Counted from the stretch's first letter, positions 49,954 through 59,330 are shown. The stretch: DNA of 64,000 nucleotides from Neorhizobium alkalisoli (GCF_007829835.1 NZ_VIWP01000003.1:806001-870000), one strand, 5' to 3'. The notes: generated by a model from the sequence alone, not told the origin. Numbers and translations are program-made.

Positions 49954-50169
49954 ATGAGCGACGATGTAAAACTGGACCGCAAGGATGGCGATGAAATTGC
50001 CACCATCCAGGCCATGACGACCCTCTCGGAAATCGCAAATCAGCTTCGGGAACTGGCCGGCGTCCTCTCGGATCTCTCCAAACAGCCCCTCACCCATCCT
50101 GTTGCTCAAGGTGACGATCAGGATACGGATCACCCGCAATCGGACCAGACAGTGCCGACACTGCACTGA
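49954..50169 (+). CDS. Hypothetical small acidic protein
   Basis: A 71-residue soluble protein starting MSDDVKLDRKDGDEIATIQA with a helix MTTLSEIANQLRELAGVLSD and a polar, Asp- and Gln-rich tail. AAGGAGGAACTGC precedes the ATG at 49954, a strong site, which fixes the start. No family recognised. It is divergent from the adhesin gene and shares its upstream region, which is the only hint to a related role. Confidence 0.65.
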   Translation: MSDDVKLDRKDGDEIATIQAMTTLSEIANQLRELAGVLSDLSKQPLTHPVAQGDDQDTDHPQSDQTVPTLH

Positions 50170-50236
50170 CGGTTTTCATCGATACACCCTCGACGCTTTC
50201 ATCTGCAGCTTTTCGCCATGAACGGCCGGCTGTCGC

Positions 50237-50797
50237 TTGCTGCATCATGACGGCGCAACGAAGATACGCTTTCCGGCATCCGTCGTGTTACAAGCGGCCT
50301 TTATCGAATTTTGCGTCGGGGCCTGTTTCTTGAAACGACATGTGTATCGGGCAGCCACTCTGCCAGTCAGGGTGATCGTCGTTACCGTTTCGCTCGTGGA
50401 AGCGATTCTGAGGCCCGCCTACCGGCCGATCGTCAATGCGATCATGACGCTCGGCGTCGTCACCCGGCTCGAAGCCTGGATCGCCACCCTGCCCCGCCTC
50501 GCCATACTGCTTCTTCTCGCCTTCCCCTTTGCGATCGCCGAGCCGATGAAGGTGGTCGCCCTGGTGATCATCGCCCGCGGGCACGTGGCAATCGGCGTCG
50601 TGACGCTGATTGCCGCCTATCTCGCGACCTTCCTGATCGTCGAGCGCATCTACCATGCCGGCCGCGAAAAGCTGCTCACCTATCGCTGGCTCGCCTGGGT
50701 CATGCGTTACGTGGCGCTGGCGCGCTCCTTATATGACGGCATCAAGCTGTCGGCAGTCGGCTGGCTCCGCGCCATGAAGGCGAGGTTTCTGCCTTAG
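50237..50797 (+). CDS. Hypothetical membrane protein
   Basis: A protein of up to 186 residues with three or more hydrophobic segments: TLPVRVIVVTVSLVEAILRP, WIATLPRLAILLLLAFPFAI and ALVIIARGHVAIGVVTLIAA, and a basic C-terminal tail with Tyr and Trp. No ATG occurs before the first membrane segment, so the start is a TTG (50237 or 50330) or a GTG (near 50285); the real N-terminus is uncertain. Codon use is native and the frame is long for the GC content. Function unknown. Confidence 0.6.
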   Translation: MLHHDGATKIRFPASVVLQAAFIEFCVGACFLKRHVYRAATLPVRVIVVTVSLVEAILRPAYRPIVNAIMTLGVVTRLEAWIATLPRLAILLLLAFPFAIAEPMKVVALVIIARGHVAIGVVTLIAAYLATFLIVERIYHAGREKLLTYRWLAWVMRYVALARSLYDGIKLSAVGWLRAMKARFLP

Positions 50798-50926
50798 CGG
50801 TCCTCGCAGCCCTCCCAAAGACCGGCCGATCCTCCCAAAAATAAAGCGATTCCAGCCATGTGTTTCCATGTGGCGGAACGTTATCCTGCTTGCGGCCTCA
50901 ATCTCGGGGCCTGTGAGGACACATCC

Positions 50927-51163
50927 ATGAAAACCGCATTCAAGACAGGGCTGGCCGCCGTGGCGCTGTCGGCCGCCTTCATCGCATCCAACACGACCGC
51001 ATTCGCCTGGGGCTGCATCGCCGTCTCCGACGAGGGCACTTACGGCTACAGCTACAATTTCAACAACGAGAACGGCGCCCGCAAGCGTGCCCTCAATGAA
51101 TGCGCCGCCCGCACCACGGAAGATTCCGATTGCGAAATCACCGAATGCGACGAAGATCTGTAA
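50927..51163 (+). CDS. DUF4189-like secreted small protein
   Basis: A 78-residue protein with a signal peptide (MKTAFKTGLAAVALSAAFIA, cleavage after TTAFA) and a mature part WGCIAVSDEGTYGYSYNFNN, ending in two Cys near NECAARTTEDSDCEITECDE, the DUF4189 pattern. The Cys residues probably form disulphides. Expected in the periplasm or outside. GTGAGGACACATCC precedes the ATG at 50927. Function unknown. Confidence 0.75.
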   Translation: MKTAFKTGLAAVALSAAFIASNTTAFAWGCIAVSDEGTYGYSYNFNNENGARKRALNECAARTTEDSDCEITECDEDL

Positions 51164-51341
51164 TGCCACGACAGCAAGACTAAGCCTGCCGTCACCGCTG
51201 CAGGCCTGACCGCACCGCTTCCCACACGAGCGGGCGGAACCAGATGAAAAATGCCGCTGGCTGCATGGCGTGAAAGACGAAATCACTTGCAATTCGCGCG
51301 CCGAAAGCGGCTAATTCTTCACATCACGGGAGGATAGGACG

Positions 51342-51473
51342 ATGGCCAAAGGTCAGGTACGCAGCAACAAGGAAGCCAGAAAGCCGAAGAAGGACAAGGC
51401 CGTCGACAAGTCCCCGGCCGCCACTCTGGGCTCTCAGGTCAAGAACAGCGAAAGCTCGGTCAAAAAGAAATAA
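51342..51473 (+). CDS. 43-residue lysine-rich small protein
   Basis: A short gene for a very basic soluble protein: MAKGQVRSNKEARKPKKDKA is followed by a Ser- and Lys-rich tail ending in VKKK. GGGAGGATAGGACG precedes the ATG, and an intrinsic terminator begins 3 bp after the stop, so it is a complete small transcription unit. Similar short K/S/A-rich proteins are common in Rhizobiales; function is unknown. Confidence 0.75.
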   Translation: MAKGQVRSNKEARKPKKDKAVDKSPAATLGSQVKNSESSVKKK

Positions 51474-51476
51474 GAC

Positions 51477-51497
51477 AGGCAGGCCAAGGCCTGCCTT
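51477..51497 (+). terminator. Terminator after the 43-residue protein gene
   Basis: AGGCAGGCC (51477-51485) and GGCCTGCCT (51488-51496) form a tight 9-bp stem directly after the stop codon at 51471-51473. Only a short T tract follows. Confidence 0.65.
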
Positions 51498-51585
51498 GCG
51501 ACGTCAAGTCGTCTCGGCTCGAAAGCCAGTTCGCAACGCTGGACAAGTCGTTGCGTTCAGAACCTATGAAAATCATCGGGAAATT

Positions 51586-51662
51586 TGGTAGCGGGGGGCG
51601 GAATTGAACCGCCGACCTCAGGGTTATGAATCCTGCGCTCTCACCAACTGAGCTACCCAGCC
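51586..51662 (-). tRNA. tRNA-Met (CAT anticodon), elongator type
   Basis: A full cloverleaf on the minus strand. The D-arm is TAGCTCAG, the anticodon loop has CAT inside GGATTCATAACCC, the T-arm is GGCGGTTCAATTCCGCC, and CCA is encoded. The acceptor stem pairs GGCTGGG with CCCCGCT, giving G-U at 1:72 and a mismatch at 4:69; other pairs are Watson-Crick. It lacks the initiator features (C1:A72 mismatch and three GC pairs in the anticodon stem), so it should be elongator Met; a lysidine-modified Ile tRNA is the alternative. Confidence 0.93.
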
Positions 51663-51808
51663 ACACTGGAGGGAAGACCGTTAGATCGTCCCGCCGTTTT
51701 GATGAGCGGCTTATAAAACCCGTGTCACCGAAGTGTCAAGCAGGCTTTGGCCAAAAATCGGGGAAGATGAAAATCCTTGTGATTTCCGTCCTGCCCTCGC
51801 CCTTTGCC

Positions 51809-53005
51809 TCAGGCCGCGACAGGCGCAGCCAGCAAGGCCTTCAAGGCCAGTTCGGCCTCGGCAGCCCGTTCCGAGCGCTCGATGAAACCACCGCCATAAA
51901 CCCGCGCATCCGCGCCTTCGGCGGAATAAAGCACGCAGGCCTGGCCCGGCGCGACGCCGGCTTCGCCGATGGCGAGATCGACATAGATGCCGTTTTCGTC
52001 GCAATGGACCGTGGCCGGTGCCGGCGGACGGGTCGAGCGAACCTTGGCGAAACAGGAAAAGCCGTTGCGGGCGTCGTCCTCGAGCGCCGCGTCACCGATC
52101 CAGTTGACGTCGCGCAGATAAACGCGATGCGTATCCAGCGCCTCCTTCGGGCCGACGACGACACGGCGCGAGCGGGCATCGAGATAGATGACATAGAGCG
52201 GCTCGCCGGTCGCGACGCCGATGCCGCGGCGCTGGCCGATCGTGTAATGCAGAATGCCTTCGTGACGGCCGAGCACGCGCCCGTCCATATGGACGATATC
52301 ACCGGCCAGCGCCGAGTTCGGCTTCACCTTGGCGATGATGTCGGCATATTTGCCCTGGGGCACGAAACAGATGTCCTGGCTGTCGGCCTTCTTGGCGACG
52401 ACGAGGCCCATTTCTTCCGCCAGCTCGCGCACCTGCGCCTTGCCCATGCCGCCCAGCGGAAAACGCAGATAGTCGATCTGCTCCTGGGTCGTCGCAAACA
52501 GGAACCAGCTCTGGTCGCGATCGGCATCGATCGGCCGGAACAGCGCACGGCGGTTCGGATTGTCGGCGGAGGGATTGGCAGACGAGCGGATGTAATGACC
52601 CGTCGCCAGCGCATCTGCGCCAAGTTCCTTGGCGGTCGCCAGAAGATCGGCGAACTTGACCGTCTGGTTGCAGGCGACACAGGGGATCGGCGTCTCGCCC
52701 ATCGCATAGGCTTCGGCGAACGGGTTGATCACCGTTTCGCGAAACCGCTTCTCGTAGTCGAGAACATAATGCGGGATGCCGAGCGTTTCGGAAACACGAC
52801 GCGCATCGTCGATATCCTGGCCGGCGCAACAGGAGCCGGCGCGGTGCACGGCCGCGCCGTGATCGTAAAGCTGCAGTGTGATGCCGATGACGTCATAGCC
52901 CTGGCGTTTGAGCAGGCCGGCCACGACGGAGGAATCGACGCCCCCCGACATGGCGACGACAACGCGCGTATCTTCCGGCCTCTTGTCAAAATCCAGCGTA
53001 TTCAC
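51809..53005 (-). CDS. mnmA: tRNA-specific 2-thiouridylase
   Basis: A 398-residue enzyme that adds sulphur to U34 of Lys, Glu and Gln tRNAs, using ATP. The PP-loop is [16 protein letters not shown] near residue 17, the catalytic Cys residues are in [12 protein letters not shown] near residue 108 and in the segment GKYADIIAK to FVPQG near 205 ([11 protein letters not shown]), and [17 protein letters not shown] is the tRNA-contacting motif. AGTATCCCCG-like spacing gives no ideal ribosome site, but [15 protein letters not shown] is a fitting start. Lies next to tRNA-Met. Confidence 0.96.
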   Translation of the reverse strand: MNTLDFDKRPEDTRVVVAMSGGVDSSVVAGLLKRQGYDVIGITLQLYDHGAAVHRAGSCCAGQDIDDARRVSETLGIPHYVLDYEKRFRETVINPFAEAYAMGETPIPCVACNQTVKFADLLATAKELGADALATGHYIRSSANPSADNPNRRALFRPIDADRDQSWFLFATTQEQIDYLRFPLGGMGKAQVRELAEEMGLVVAKKADSQDICFVPQGKYADIIAKVKPNSALAGDIVHMDGRVLGRHEGILHYTIGQRRGIGVATGEPLYVIYLDARSRRVVVGPKEALDTHRVYLRDVNWIGDAALEDDARNGFSCFAKVRSTRPPAPATVHCDENGIYVDLAIGEAGVAPGQACVLYSAEGADARVYGGGFIERSERAAEAELALKALLAAPVAA

Positions 53006-53143
53006 GGGGTACTCTCTTAAAGTCTCTTCGCCGCCGAAAATAATCGGGCTGCGGACGCTCCTGCCTCAGCGCGGGATCGTCCGCGCACAGGCATCGTTCT
53101 GCCGGATATAGAAAGGAATAGGCTCCAGTGCAAGGACAAGCGC

Positions 53144-53248
53144 TCAGCGCTTCTCTTCCCGGCCCATATCGTAAACCACCCACCGGAAAAACCAGTAGAT
53201 GGCGTAGAAGAAGACGCAAAGCGGTACGAGGTTCTGAACAGTATCCAT
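53144..53248 (-). CDS. 34-residue membrane protein (candidate)
   Basis: A candidate small gene upstream of mnmA on the same strand. The product starts MDTVQNLVPLCVFFYAIYWF and continues FRWVVYDMGREEKR: one hydrophobic helix followed by a charged tail, a shape typical of small membrane proteins. No clear ribosome site precedes the ATG, which lowers confidence. It was not supported by any longer frame. Confidence 0.4.
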   Translation of the reverse strand: MDTVQNLVPLCVFFYAIYWFFRWVVYDMGREEKR

Positions 53249-53420
53249 GCGGGCGTCCGGCGACTACTTCCCTGTATTCCCAACGGGCCTTCCCATCGCG
53301 AATACCATGACCATCAGACCCGACAATTATTAAATCACATTTAACTAAAAAGCGAAGGATCCACAAAAAAGGATCAGATATCGGAAAATCCGTTAAGGGC
53401 TTTTCGCTGCCACACCCCGG

Positions 53421-54539
53421 TCAGGACTGCAGCGCCTGTTGTCGCACGGCATCGGCTGCACTGCCGTTGAGATTGGCGGCACCTTCCGCCCGCACCCGCG
53501 GCAGGCTGTTCGGATACTCTCTCTGGATGAAATCGATGATCTTCTCGCGAACCTCGCAGCGCAGATCAAAGGTCTTCGGCGCATTGTTGGCCGAAACGAG
53601 AATGCGGATTTCCATGACGTTTTCCTTGAAATCCGTCACCTGCACCGCGACCACCCGCTTATCCCAGAGTTTGGATGCCGCTGCGATCTCTTCCACCTTC
53701 TTGCGGATCACCGTGACCGGCACCGAATAGTCGAGATAGATCATGACCGTGCCGATCAGCGCCGAGCTTTCCCGCGTCCAGTTCTGGAACGGGTTTTCGA
53801 TGAAATAGGACAAGGGCAGGATCATCCGCCGCCAGTCCCAGAGTTTTACCACGACATAGGTCGAGGTGATTTCCTCGACATTGCCCCATTCCCCCTCGAC
53901 GATCAGCGCATCGTCGATGCGGATCGGCTGGGTGATGGCAAGCTGGATGCCGGCAAAGATGTTCTTCAGCACCGGCTGCAGCGCAAGACCGAGCACGATA
54001 CCGGCGACACCGGCGGAAGCGAAAAGGCTGACCCCGTATTGCTGCACGGCCGGAAAAGTCATCAGCATCGCAGCGACGGTAATGATGACGATCATGAAGC
54101 CGGCGATCCGCTCGGCAATGCGTGATTGCGTCACGTGGGCACGGGCAAGCAGGTTGTCTTCCGCGTCCAGCTTGAAGCGCCGCAGATAGACCGTCATCCA
54201 GATATGCAGCGCCGCCTTCGCCGACCAACCGAGCACCAGAATGAAGCCGATCAGGAGAATATGACGGATCACCTCCGCCGGCCGCTCGGCGAGCGGCGCA
54301 ATCGTCGCCGCAAAGGACAGCGTGAAGGTGAGGACGGCAAGCCGCATCGGCCTTCGCCCGCGCGAGACAAGCGAGCGCCAGAACAGATCCTTGTTCGCCA
54401 CCATCCGTGTCAGGAAGCGAAAGGTGAAACGATGGATAGCCAGCCCGACCATGAAGGCAGCGACGATGACACCGATACTGACCAGCCAGTTCGGCAGCCA
54501 GGCGGTATAGGCGTGAAACTCTTCGATCAAACGGTCCAT
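53421..54539 (-). CDS. MscS-family mechanosensitive channel
   Basis: A 372-residue inner-membrane protein: five hydrophobic segments in the first 200 residues, a pore-lining helix SLFASAGVAGIVLGLALQPV near 170, then the MscS beta domain with GDIV-like AIQLAITQPIRIDDALIVEG and VEEITSTYVVVKLWDWRRMI, followed by the alpha/beta C-terminal part. It releases solutes on osmotic downshift. The start is placed at ATG 54539; an upstream TTG start is less likely. Stands alone, divergent from the DUF1810 gene. Confidence 0.9.
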   Translation of the reverse strand: MDRLIEEFHAYTAWLPNWLVSIGVIVAAFMVGLAIHRFTFRFLTRMVANKDLFWRSLVSRGRRPMRLAVLTFTLSFAATIAPLAERPAEVIRHILLIGFILVLGWSAKAALHIWMTVYLRRFKLDAEDNLLARAHVTQSRIAERIAGFMIVIITVAAMLMTFPAVQQYGVSLFASAGVAGIVLGLALQPVLKNIFAGIQLAITQPIRIDDALIVEGEWGNVEEITSTYVVVKLWDWRRMILPLSYFIENPFQNWTRESSALIGTVMIYLDYSVPVTVIRKKVEEIAAASKLWDKRVVAVQVTDFKENVMEIRILVSANNAPKTFDLRCEVREKIIDFIQREYPNSLPRVRAEGAANLNGSAADAVRQQALQS

Positions 54540-54647
54540 GTCTTCGGAGCTAGGGTGCAATGCAGCATGGTAAAGGCCAGCCGCAAAAATTTCATGTTTG
54601 AGGAGCCTTTATGGCATGAGGGACAATGGCGGACGGAGGTGGCAAAC

Positions 54648-55079
54648 GTGGCGGCGGAGAATCTTCATTTCGATCTGATGCGGTTCGTCGATGCGCAGGC
54701 GCCGGTTTATGACAGGGTCCTTGCCGAGCTGCGCGCCGGCAGAAAACAGTCGCACTGGATCTGGTATGTCTTCCCGCAGGTCGCCGGTCTCGGCATGTCG
54801 ATCATGTCGCAACGCTTTGCGATCGTCTCCAGATCCGAAGCGCAGGCCTATCTCGACTTTCCTATTCTCGGCGAACGCCTGCTCGAATGCACCGATATCA
54901 TGCTCTCCCACCAGAACCTCTCCGCCCATGCCATTCTCGGCTCACCGGACGATATGAAATTCAAGAGCTGCATGACGCTGTTCGATGCCATCACGCAAAA
55001 GGGCTCGCCTTTTGAGCGAGCCCTTGAACAGTTTTACGATGGCGAGCGCGACGAAATAACCGCCGCGCTGCTTCAATGA
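54648..55079 (+). CDS. DUF1810 family protein
   Basis: A 143-residue DUF1810 protein. The family landmarks are LMRFVDAQAPVYDRVLAELR, KQSHWIWYVFPQVAGLGMS and the C-terminal KFKSCMTLFDAI. The function is unknown. GTG at 54648 with GGAGGT 7 bases upstream gives the family's usual N-terminus; longer ATG starts at 54567 and 54594 have no ribosome site. It is convergent with the Tim44-like gene (stops adjacent). Confidence 0.88.
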   Translation: MAAENLHFDLMRFVDAQAPVYDRVLAELRAGRKQSHWIWYVFPQVAGLGMSIMSQRFAIVSRSEAQAYLDFPILGERLLECTDIMLSHQNLSAHAILGSPDDMKFKSCMTLFDAITQKGSPFERALEQFYDGERDEITAALLQ

Positions 55080-56141
55080 TCAGGCAGCAGACTGGATTGC
55101 CGAGACCTTCCAGTCATTGGCCGGCTTGCGCACGAAGGTCCAGACTTCGACCGTTTCGGACGCATTGTTCGGATCGCCATCGGCAACGGCGCCGGTCTTG
55201 CGGTCGCTGAGATAATCGACGCTCGAGTAACGCATCGCGACGGTCGCATATTCCTGGCCGTTTTCGCGCCAGGCTTCCGCCAGATCGCCCTGCAGCAACT
55301 TCACGTCCTTGACCTCGTTCTTGACGCCATTTGTGGCGTTTTCACCAAGCTCTTCGGCAAGGTAGGACATGGCTTCCGGCGTCGTCAGGCTGCGAAGCTT
55401 CGAATAGTCTTCGGCACCATAGGCAGCCTGAACTTCCGTCAGCATCTTTTCGAACTGGCCGAGGTCACGGTTGGTAATGCCGATCTCGTCGGTTTCCGGG
55501 CCGGCCTGGCGCGGAGCGGCATTATAGCCGCCCGGGGCAGCTGCACCGCCGCCGATCTTCGGGATCTGGAACGAGGAGCCGCCCTGCTGCTGGCCGCCGT
55601 TGGAGCCGCCAAAACCGTTGTCGGACTGACGCTGCGAATAATTCGGCTGGTTATAACCGGAAGCCGGGCCACCGGCCGACTGCTGCTGACGACGTGCGAA
55701 GAAGCGCATCGCAAGCATGGCAAGACCACCGATCAGCGCGATCTGCAGCAACATGCTGAGCATGCCGCCCATACCGCCAAAGCCCGTGCCCATCAGCATG
55801 CCGAACAGGCCGCCAAGGGCGAGACCGCCAAGAAGACCGCCGGCCATACCGCCGAACAGGCCGCGACGCGGCTGCTGTGCCGTCTGCTGGCCAAAACCGT
55901 TGGAAGGCGTGGTTGCGTTCTGCGGCGTGTTGGGCGTCATCGAACGCTGGATGCCGTTGGCAGCACCGGGCGCCGTGCTGGTCGTCGGCGGTGCCGAGAA
56001 TGTGCGTGTGCCACGGCTGCCGAAACTGGAACCACCGCTTGCACGACGTGCCTCGGCCAGGTCCACGGCCGTCAGCGAAACCGCCATGCCGATCGCTGCG
56101 ATCGCAAACAGTTTCTGGAAACGCCGAAGTTTCGAAAGCAT
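55080..56141 (-). CDS. Tim44-like domain protein, membrane-associated
   Basis: A 353-residue protein: a signal or anchor segment (LFAIAAIGMAVSLTAVDLAE), a Gly- and Gln-rich low-complexity stretch, a Gly/Met-rich membrane part LLGGLALGGLFGMLMGTGFG with a second helix LLQIALIGGLAMLAMRFFAR, then a C-terminal Tim44-like domain of about 130 residues (FEKMLTEVQAAYGAEDYSKL). AAGGAGAAAAGA precedes the ATG at 56141, so the start is firm; longer frames upstream are not coding. The role of these bacterial proteins is unknown; membrane-protein or envelope assembly has been suggested. Confidence 0.88.
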   Translation of the reverse strand: MLSKLRRFQKLFAIAAIGMAVSLTAVDLAEARRASGGSSFGSRGTRTFSAPPTTSTAPGAANGIQRSMTPNTPQNATTPSNGFGQQTAQQPRRGLFGGMAGGLLGGLALGGLFGMLMGTGFGGMGGMLSMLLQIALIGGLAMLAMRFFARRQQQSAGGPASGYNQPNYSQRQSDNGFGGSNGGQQQGGSSFQIPKIGGGAAAPGGYNAAPRQAGPETDEIGITNRDLGQFEKMLTEVQAAYGAEDYSKLRSLTTPEAMSYLAEELGENATNGVKNEVKDVKLLQGDLAEAWRENGQEYATVAMRYSSVDYLSDRKTGAVADGDPNNASETVEVWTFVRKPANDWKVSAIQSAA

Positions 56142-56330
56142 TCTTTTCTCCTTGTGGCCGCACCATGCGGGTTCTGCATCGATATAGAGATTGCCACCCG
56201 GCAATTTTAGGGGGGATGGCAATTTTTCCCGCTGAAGTGGATATCGGACGAAAAAGACGCCGCCAAGCTCTGAAATTGCAACCCACGGGAAAGTGACCAT
56301 CTGAGCCGGAAAGTGACCAAACAGAAAAAA

Positions 56331-56355
56331 AGCCCGATACACACGGTACCGGGCT
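56331..56355 (-). terminator. Terminator of the serC-serA operon
   Basis: AGCCCG (56331-56336) pairs with CGGGCT (56350-56355) in a longer imperfect stem containing GGTACC. Read on the minus strand it is followed by seven T residues (the A-run at 56324-56330). It lies about 40 bp beyond the serA stop. Confidence 0.85.
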
Positions 56356-56396
56356 CTGGAGGCTCCTGGGAGGAGATTTGAATTTTTGGTTTCGCC

Positions 56397-57992
56397 TCAG
56401 TCGACGTTGAAGGCGAGCGGCTTGGCCTGGCGGATCGCCGGGTTGGCGGTCAGCTTGTCCAGTACCTCGTCCGAAACCGGACCGTCGACGTAAAGAAGCG
56501 CGATGGCGTCGCCGCCTTCCTTGTCACGGCCGAGATGGAAGTTGGCGATGTTGACCCCGGCATTACCGAGCGTCGTGCCGATGAAGCCGATCATGCCGGG
56601 AACGTCGGTATTGGCGATATAGACCATGTGATTGCCGACATCGGCGTCAAGGTTGATGCCCTTGATCTGGATGAAGCGCGGCTTGCCGTCCGAGAAGACG
56701 GTACCGGCAACCGAACGGGTCATCGTGTCGGTCTTGACGGTGAGCTTGATGTAACCATCGAAAATGCCGGTCTTGTCACGCTTCACTTCCGAAAGGACGA
56801 TGCCCTTTTCCTTCACCATGATCGGCGCCGAAACCATGTTGACGTCGGCGACCAGCGGGCGGATCAGGCCGGCCAGCAGTGCCGAGGTCAGGGCGCGGGT
56901 GTTCATCGTCGCCGTCTGGCCATCGTAGAGGATCTCGATTTCCTTGATCGCATCCTCGGTGACCTGGCCGACAAAGGCGCCGAGAACGTCGGCAAGCTTG
57001 ATGAACGGCTTCAGGAGCGGCGCTTCTTCCGCCGTGATCGACGGCATGTTGATGGCGTTGGAGACGGCGCCCTTGACGAGGAAATCCGACATCTGTTCGG
57101 CAACCTGCAGTGCAACGTTTTCCTGAGCTTCCGTGGTCGACGCACCGAGATGCGGGGTGCAGACGACATTGTCGAGGCCGAAGAGCGGGCTCTCGGTCGC
57201 GGGCTCGACTTCGAACACGTCGAAACCGGCACCGGCGACATGACCGGACTTGATGGCGTCGGCAAGCGCTGCCTCATCGACCAGACCGCCACGGGCGCAG
57301 TTGATGATACGGACGCCCTTCTTGGTCTTGGCGAGGTTTTCCTTGCCGAGAATGCCGCGGGTCTTGTCGGTCATCGGCACATGCAGGGTAATGAAGTCGG
57401 CGCGGGCGAGCAGATCGTCCAGCTCCACCTTCTCGACACCCATTTCCTGAGCGCGTTCAGCCGACAGGAAGGGGTCATAGGCGATGACGTGCATGCCAAG
57501 GCCGATTGCCTTCTTGCAGACGATGCCGCCGATATTGCCGGCGCCGATGACGCCAAGCGTCTTGCCGGTGATTTCGACACCCATGAATTTCGACTTTTCC
57601 CACTTGCCGGCCTGGGTCGATGAATCGGCCTGCGGCAGCTGGCGGGCGACGGCGAACATCAGCGCGATGGCATGTTCGGCGGTCGTGATCGAATTGCCGA
57701 ACGGCGTGTTCATGACGATGATACCGCGCTTGGAAGCGGCCGGAATATCGACATTGTCGACGCCGATGCCGGCGCGGCCGATGACCTTCAGATTGGTCGC
57801 GGCAGCGATCAGCTTTTCCGTCGCCTTGGTGGCCGAGCGGATGGCAAGACCGTCATAATTGCCGATGATCTCGGCAAGCTTGTCCTTGTCCTTGCCGAGC
57901 TTCGGCTGGAAATCGACTTCGACGCCGCGATCGCGAAAGATCTGGACGGCGGTTTCCGACAGTTCGTCGGATACGAGTACGCGAGGTGCCAT
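56397..57992 (-). CDS. serA: D-3-phosphoglycerate dehydrogenase
   Basis: A 531-residue enzyme that oxidises 3-phosphoglycerate, the first step of serine synthesis. NAD-binding motif LGVIGAGNIGGIVCKKAIG near residue 145, catalytic Arg in INCARGGLVDEAAL near 232, catalytic Glu in the following GFDVFEVEPAT, and His in CTPHLGASTTEAQENVA near 282. The long C-terminal part holds the intervening regulatory domain and an ACT domain (DVPGMIGFIGTTLGNAGVNI), as in the long type I/II enzymes. It follows serC by 87 bp on the same strand. Confidence 0.97.
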   Translation of the reverse strand: MAPRVLVSDELSETAVQIFRDRGVEVDFQPKLGKDKDKLAEIIGNYDGLAIRSATKATEKLIAAATNLKVIGRAGIGVDNVDIPAASKRGIIVMNTPFGNSITTAEHAIALMFAVARQLPQADSSTQAGKWEKSKFMGVEITGKTLGVIGAGNIGGIVCKKAIGLGMHVIAYDPFLSAERAQEMGVEKVELDDLLARADFITLHVPMTDKTRGILGKENLAKTKKGVRIINCARGGLVDEAALADAIKSGHVAGAGFDVFEVEPATESPLFGLDNVVCTPHLGASTTEAQENVALQVAEQMSDFLVKGAVSNAINMPSITAEEAPLLKPFIKLADVLGAFVGQVTEDAIKEIEILYDGQTATMNTRALTSALLAGLIRPLVADVNMVSAPIMVKEKGIVLSEVKRDKTGIFDGYIKLTVKTDTMTRSVAGTVFSDGKPRFIQIKGINLDADVGNHMVYIANTDVPGMIGFIGTTLGNAGVNIANFHLGRDKEGGDAIALLYVDGPVSDEVLDKLTANPAIRQAKPLAFNVD

Positions 57993-58079
57993 GAGAGGCC
58001 TCCTGAAAAAGAGCGGAAATGTTTTTATGATGCGAGGGCCTCGCCTACGGGGCGAGGCCGAAATCGGATCCGGATCGGA

Positions 58080-59258
58080 TCAGGCAGCAGCCTTGGTGAG
58101 CGCGGCCTTCTGCGTTTCGAACGCATAGGTCAGCCACGGCATCAGCGCCTGCATGTCGGCATCCTCGATCGTGGCGCCGGCCCAGATGCGCAGGCCCGAC
58201 GGGGCATCGCGGTAAGCGCCGGCGTCAAAGGCAACGCCTTCCTTTTCGAGGATCGAGACAACACCCTTGGCAAAAGCCGCCTGGGCATCGGCATCGAGCG
58301 CGGTCACGGCCGGATCGACGATCTTAAGGCAGACGGACGTGTTGGAACGCGTCGCCGGATCGACGGCGAGATTGGCGATCCAGTCGTTCTTCTCGACGAA
58401 ATCGAAGATGGCCTTGGCATTCGCATCGGCACGGGCGATCAGCGCATCGAGGCCGCCGATCGACTTTGCCCACTGCAGCGCATCGATATAGTCCTCGACG
58501 CAGAGCATGGACGGCGTGTTGATCGTTTCGCCCTTGAAAATGCCTTCGGAAAGCTTGCCGCCCGAGGTGAGGCGGAAAATCTTCGGCAGCGGCCAGGCCG
58601 GAACATAGGTCGTCAGACGTTCGACAGCGCGCGGCGACAGAATGATCATGCCATGACCGCCCTCACCGCCCAGAACCTTCTGCCAGGAGAAGGTGACGAC
58701 GTCGAGCTTGGCGAAGTCCATGTCCTGCGCGAAGGCGGCGGACGTGGCGTCGCAAATGGTCAGGCCCTTGCGGTCGGCCGGGATGAAATCGGCATTCGGA
58801 ACGCGGACGCCAGAGGTCGTACCGTTCCAGGTGAAGACGACGTCGCGGTCGAAATCGACTTCGGCAAGGTTCGGCAGCAGGCCATAGCCGGCTTCGAACT
58901 TGCGGACATCCTTGAGCTTCAGCTGCTTGACGACATCGGTGACCCAGCCGGCACCAAAGCTTTCCCAGGACAGCATGTCGACGCCGCGCTCGCCGAGCAG
59001 CGACCAGAGCGCCATTTCGACGGCGCCGGTATCGGAGGCAGGAACGATGCCGATGCGGTAATCCGCAGGTACGTTCAGAATTTCACGGGTGAGGTTGATG
59101 GCGAGAGCCAGCTTGTCCTTGCCAACCTTCGCGCGGTGCGAACGACCGAGCGGGGCATCGGAGAGAGCGTCAAGCGACCAACCGGGGCGCTTCGAGCAGG
59201 GGCCAGAAGAAAAATTGGCATTATTCGGACGTACGTCCGGCTTCGCGGCAGTGGCCAT
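58080..59258 (-). CDS. serC: Phosphoserine aminotransferase
   Basis: A 392-residue PLP-dependent transaminase that converts 3-phosphohydroxypyruvate to phosphoserine. [20 protein letters not shown] near the N-terminus, the PLP-contact region [28 protein letters not shown] (the PLP Asp), and the Schiff-base Lys in [20 protein letters not shown] near 198. It belongs to the alphaproteobacterial long group. The ATG at 59258 has GGAAGGG upstream, and the gene is preceded by an RNA leader. Operon with serA. Confidence 0.96.
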   Translation of the reverse strand: MATAAKPDVRPNNANFSSGPCSKRPGWSLDALSDAPLGRSHRAKVGKDKLALAINLTREILNVPADYRIGIVPASDTGAVEMALWSLLGERGVDMLSWESFGAGWVTDVVKQLKLKDVRKFEAGYGLLPNLAEVDFDRDVVFTWNGTTSGVRVPNADFIPADRKGLTICDATSAAFAQDMDFAKLDVVTFSWQKVLGGEGGHGMIILSPRAVERLTTYVPAWPLPKIFRLTSGGKLSEGIFKGETINTPSMLCVEDYIDALQWAKSIGGLDALIARADANAKAIFDFVEKNDWIANLAVDPATRSNTSVCLKIVDPAVTALDADAQAAFAKGVVSILEKEGVAFDAGAYRDAPSGLRIWAGATIEDADMQALMPWLTYAFETQKAALTKAAA

Positions 59259-59264
59259 ATGTAT

Positions 59265-59330
59265 ACCCTTCCAGGTAATTGGCTCCTCGTTGGGGAGGAG
59301 TGTCCCGCCGCCGCTTTTATGGGAAAGCAA
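59265..59330 (-). ncRNA. serC leader RNA motif (candidate)
   Basis: Just upstream of serC the minus strand folds into a hairpin: CTCCTC and GAGGAG (on the plus strand 59283-59300) around a 6-base loop. It is followed by a short CCA-ATTACC-TGG stem close to the ribosome site, and preceded by a GCGGCGGGACA stretch. A conserved serC RNA motif is known upstream of serC in alphaproteobacteria, and this layout fits. The name is given from memory of the motif; comparison was not possible. Confidence 0.55.

Noticed and set aside
54126..54647. The longer N-terminal extension of the DUF1810 frame
   Set aside because: It overlaps the MscS gene on the other strand and has no ribosome site; GTG 54648 with GGAGGT fits the family length.
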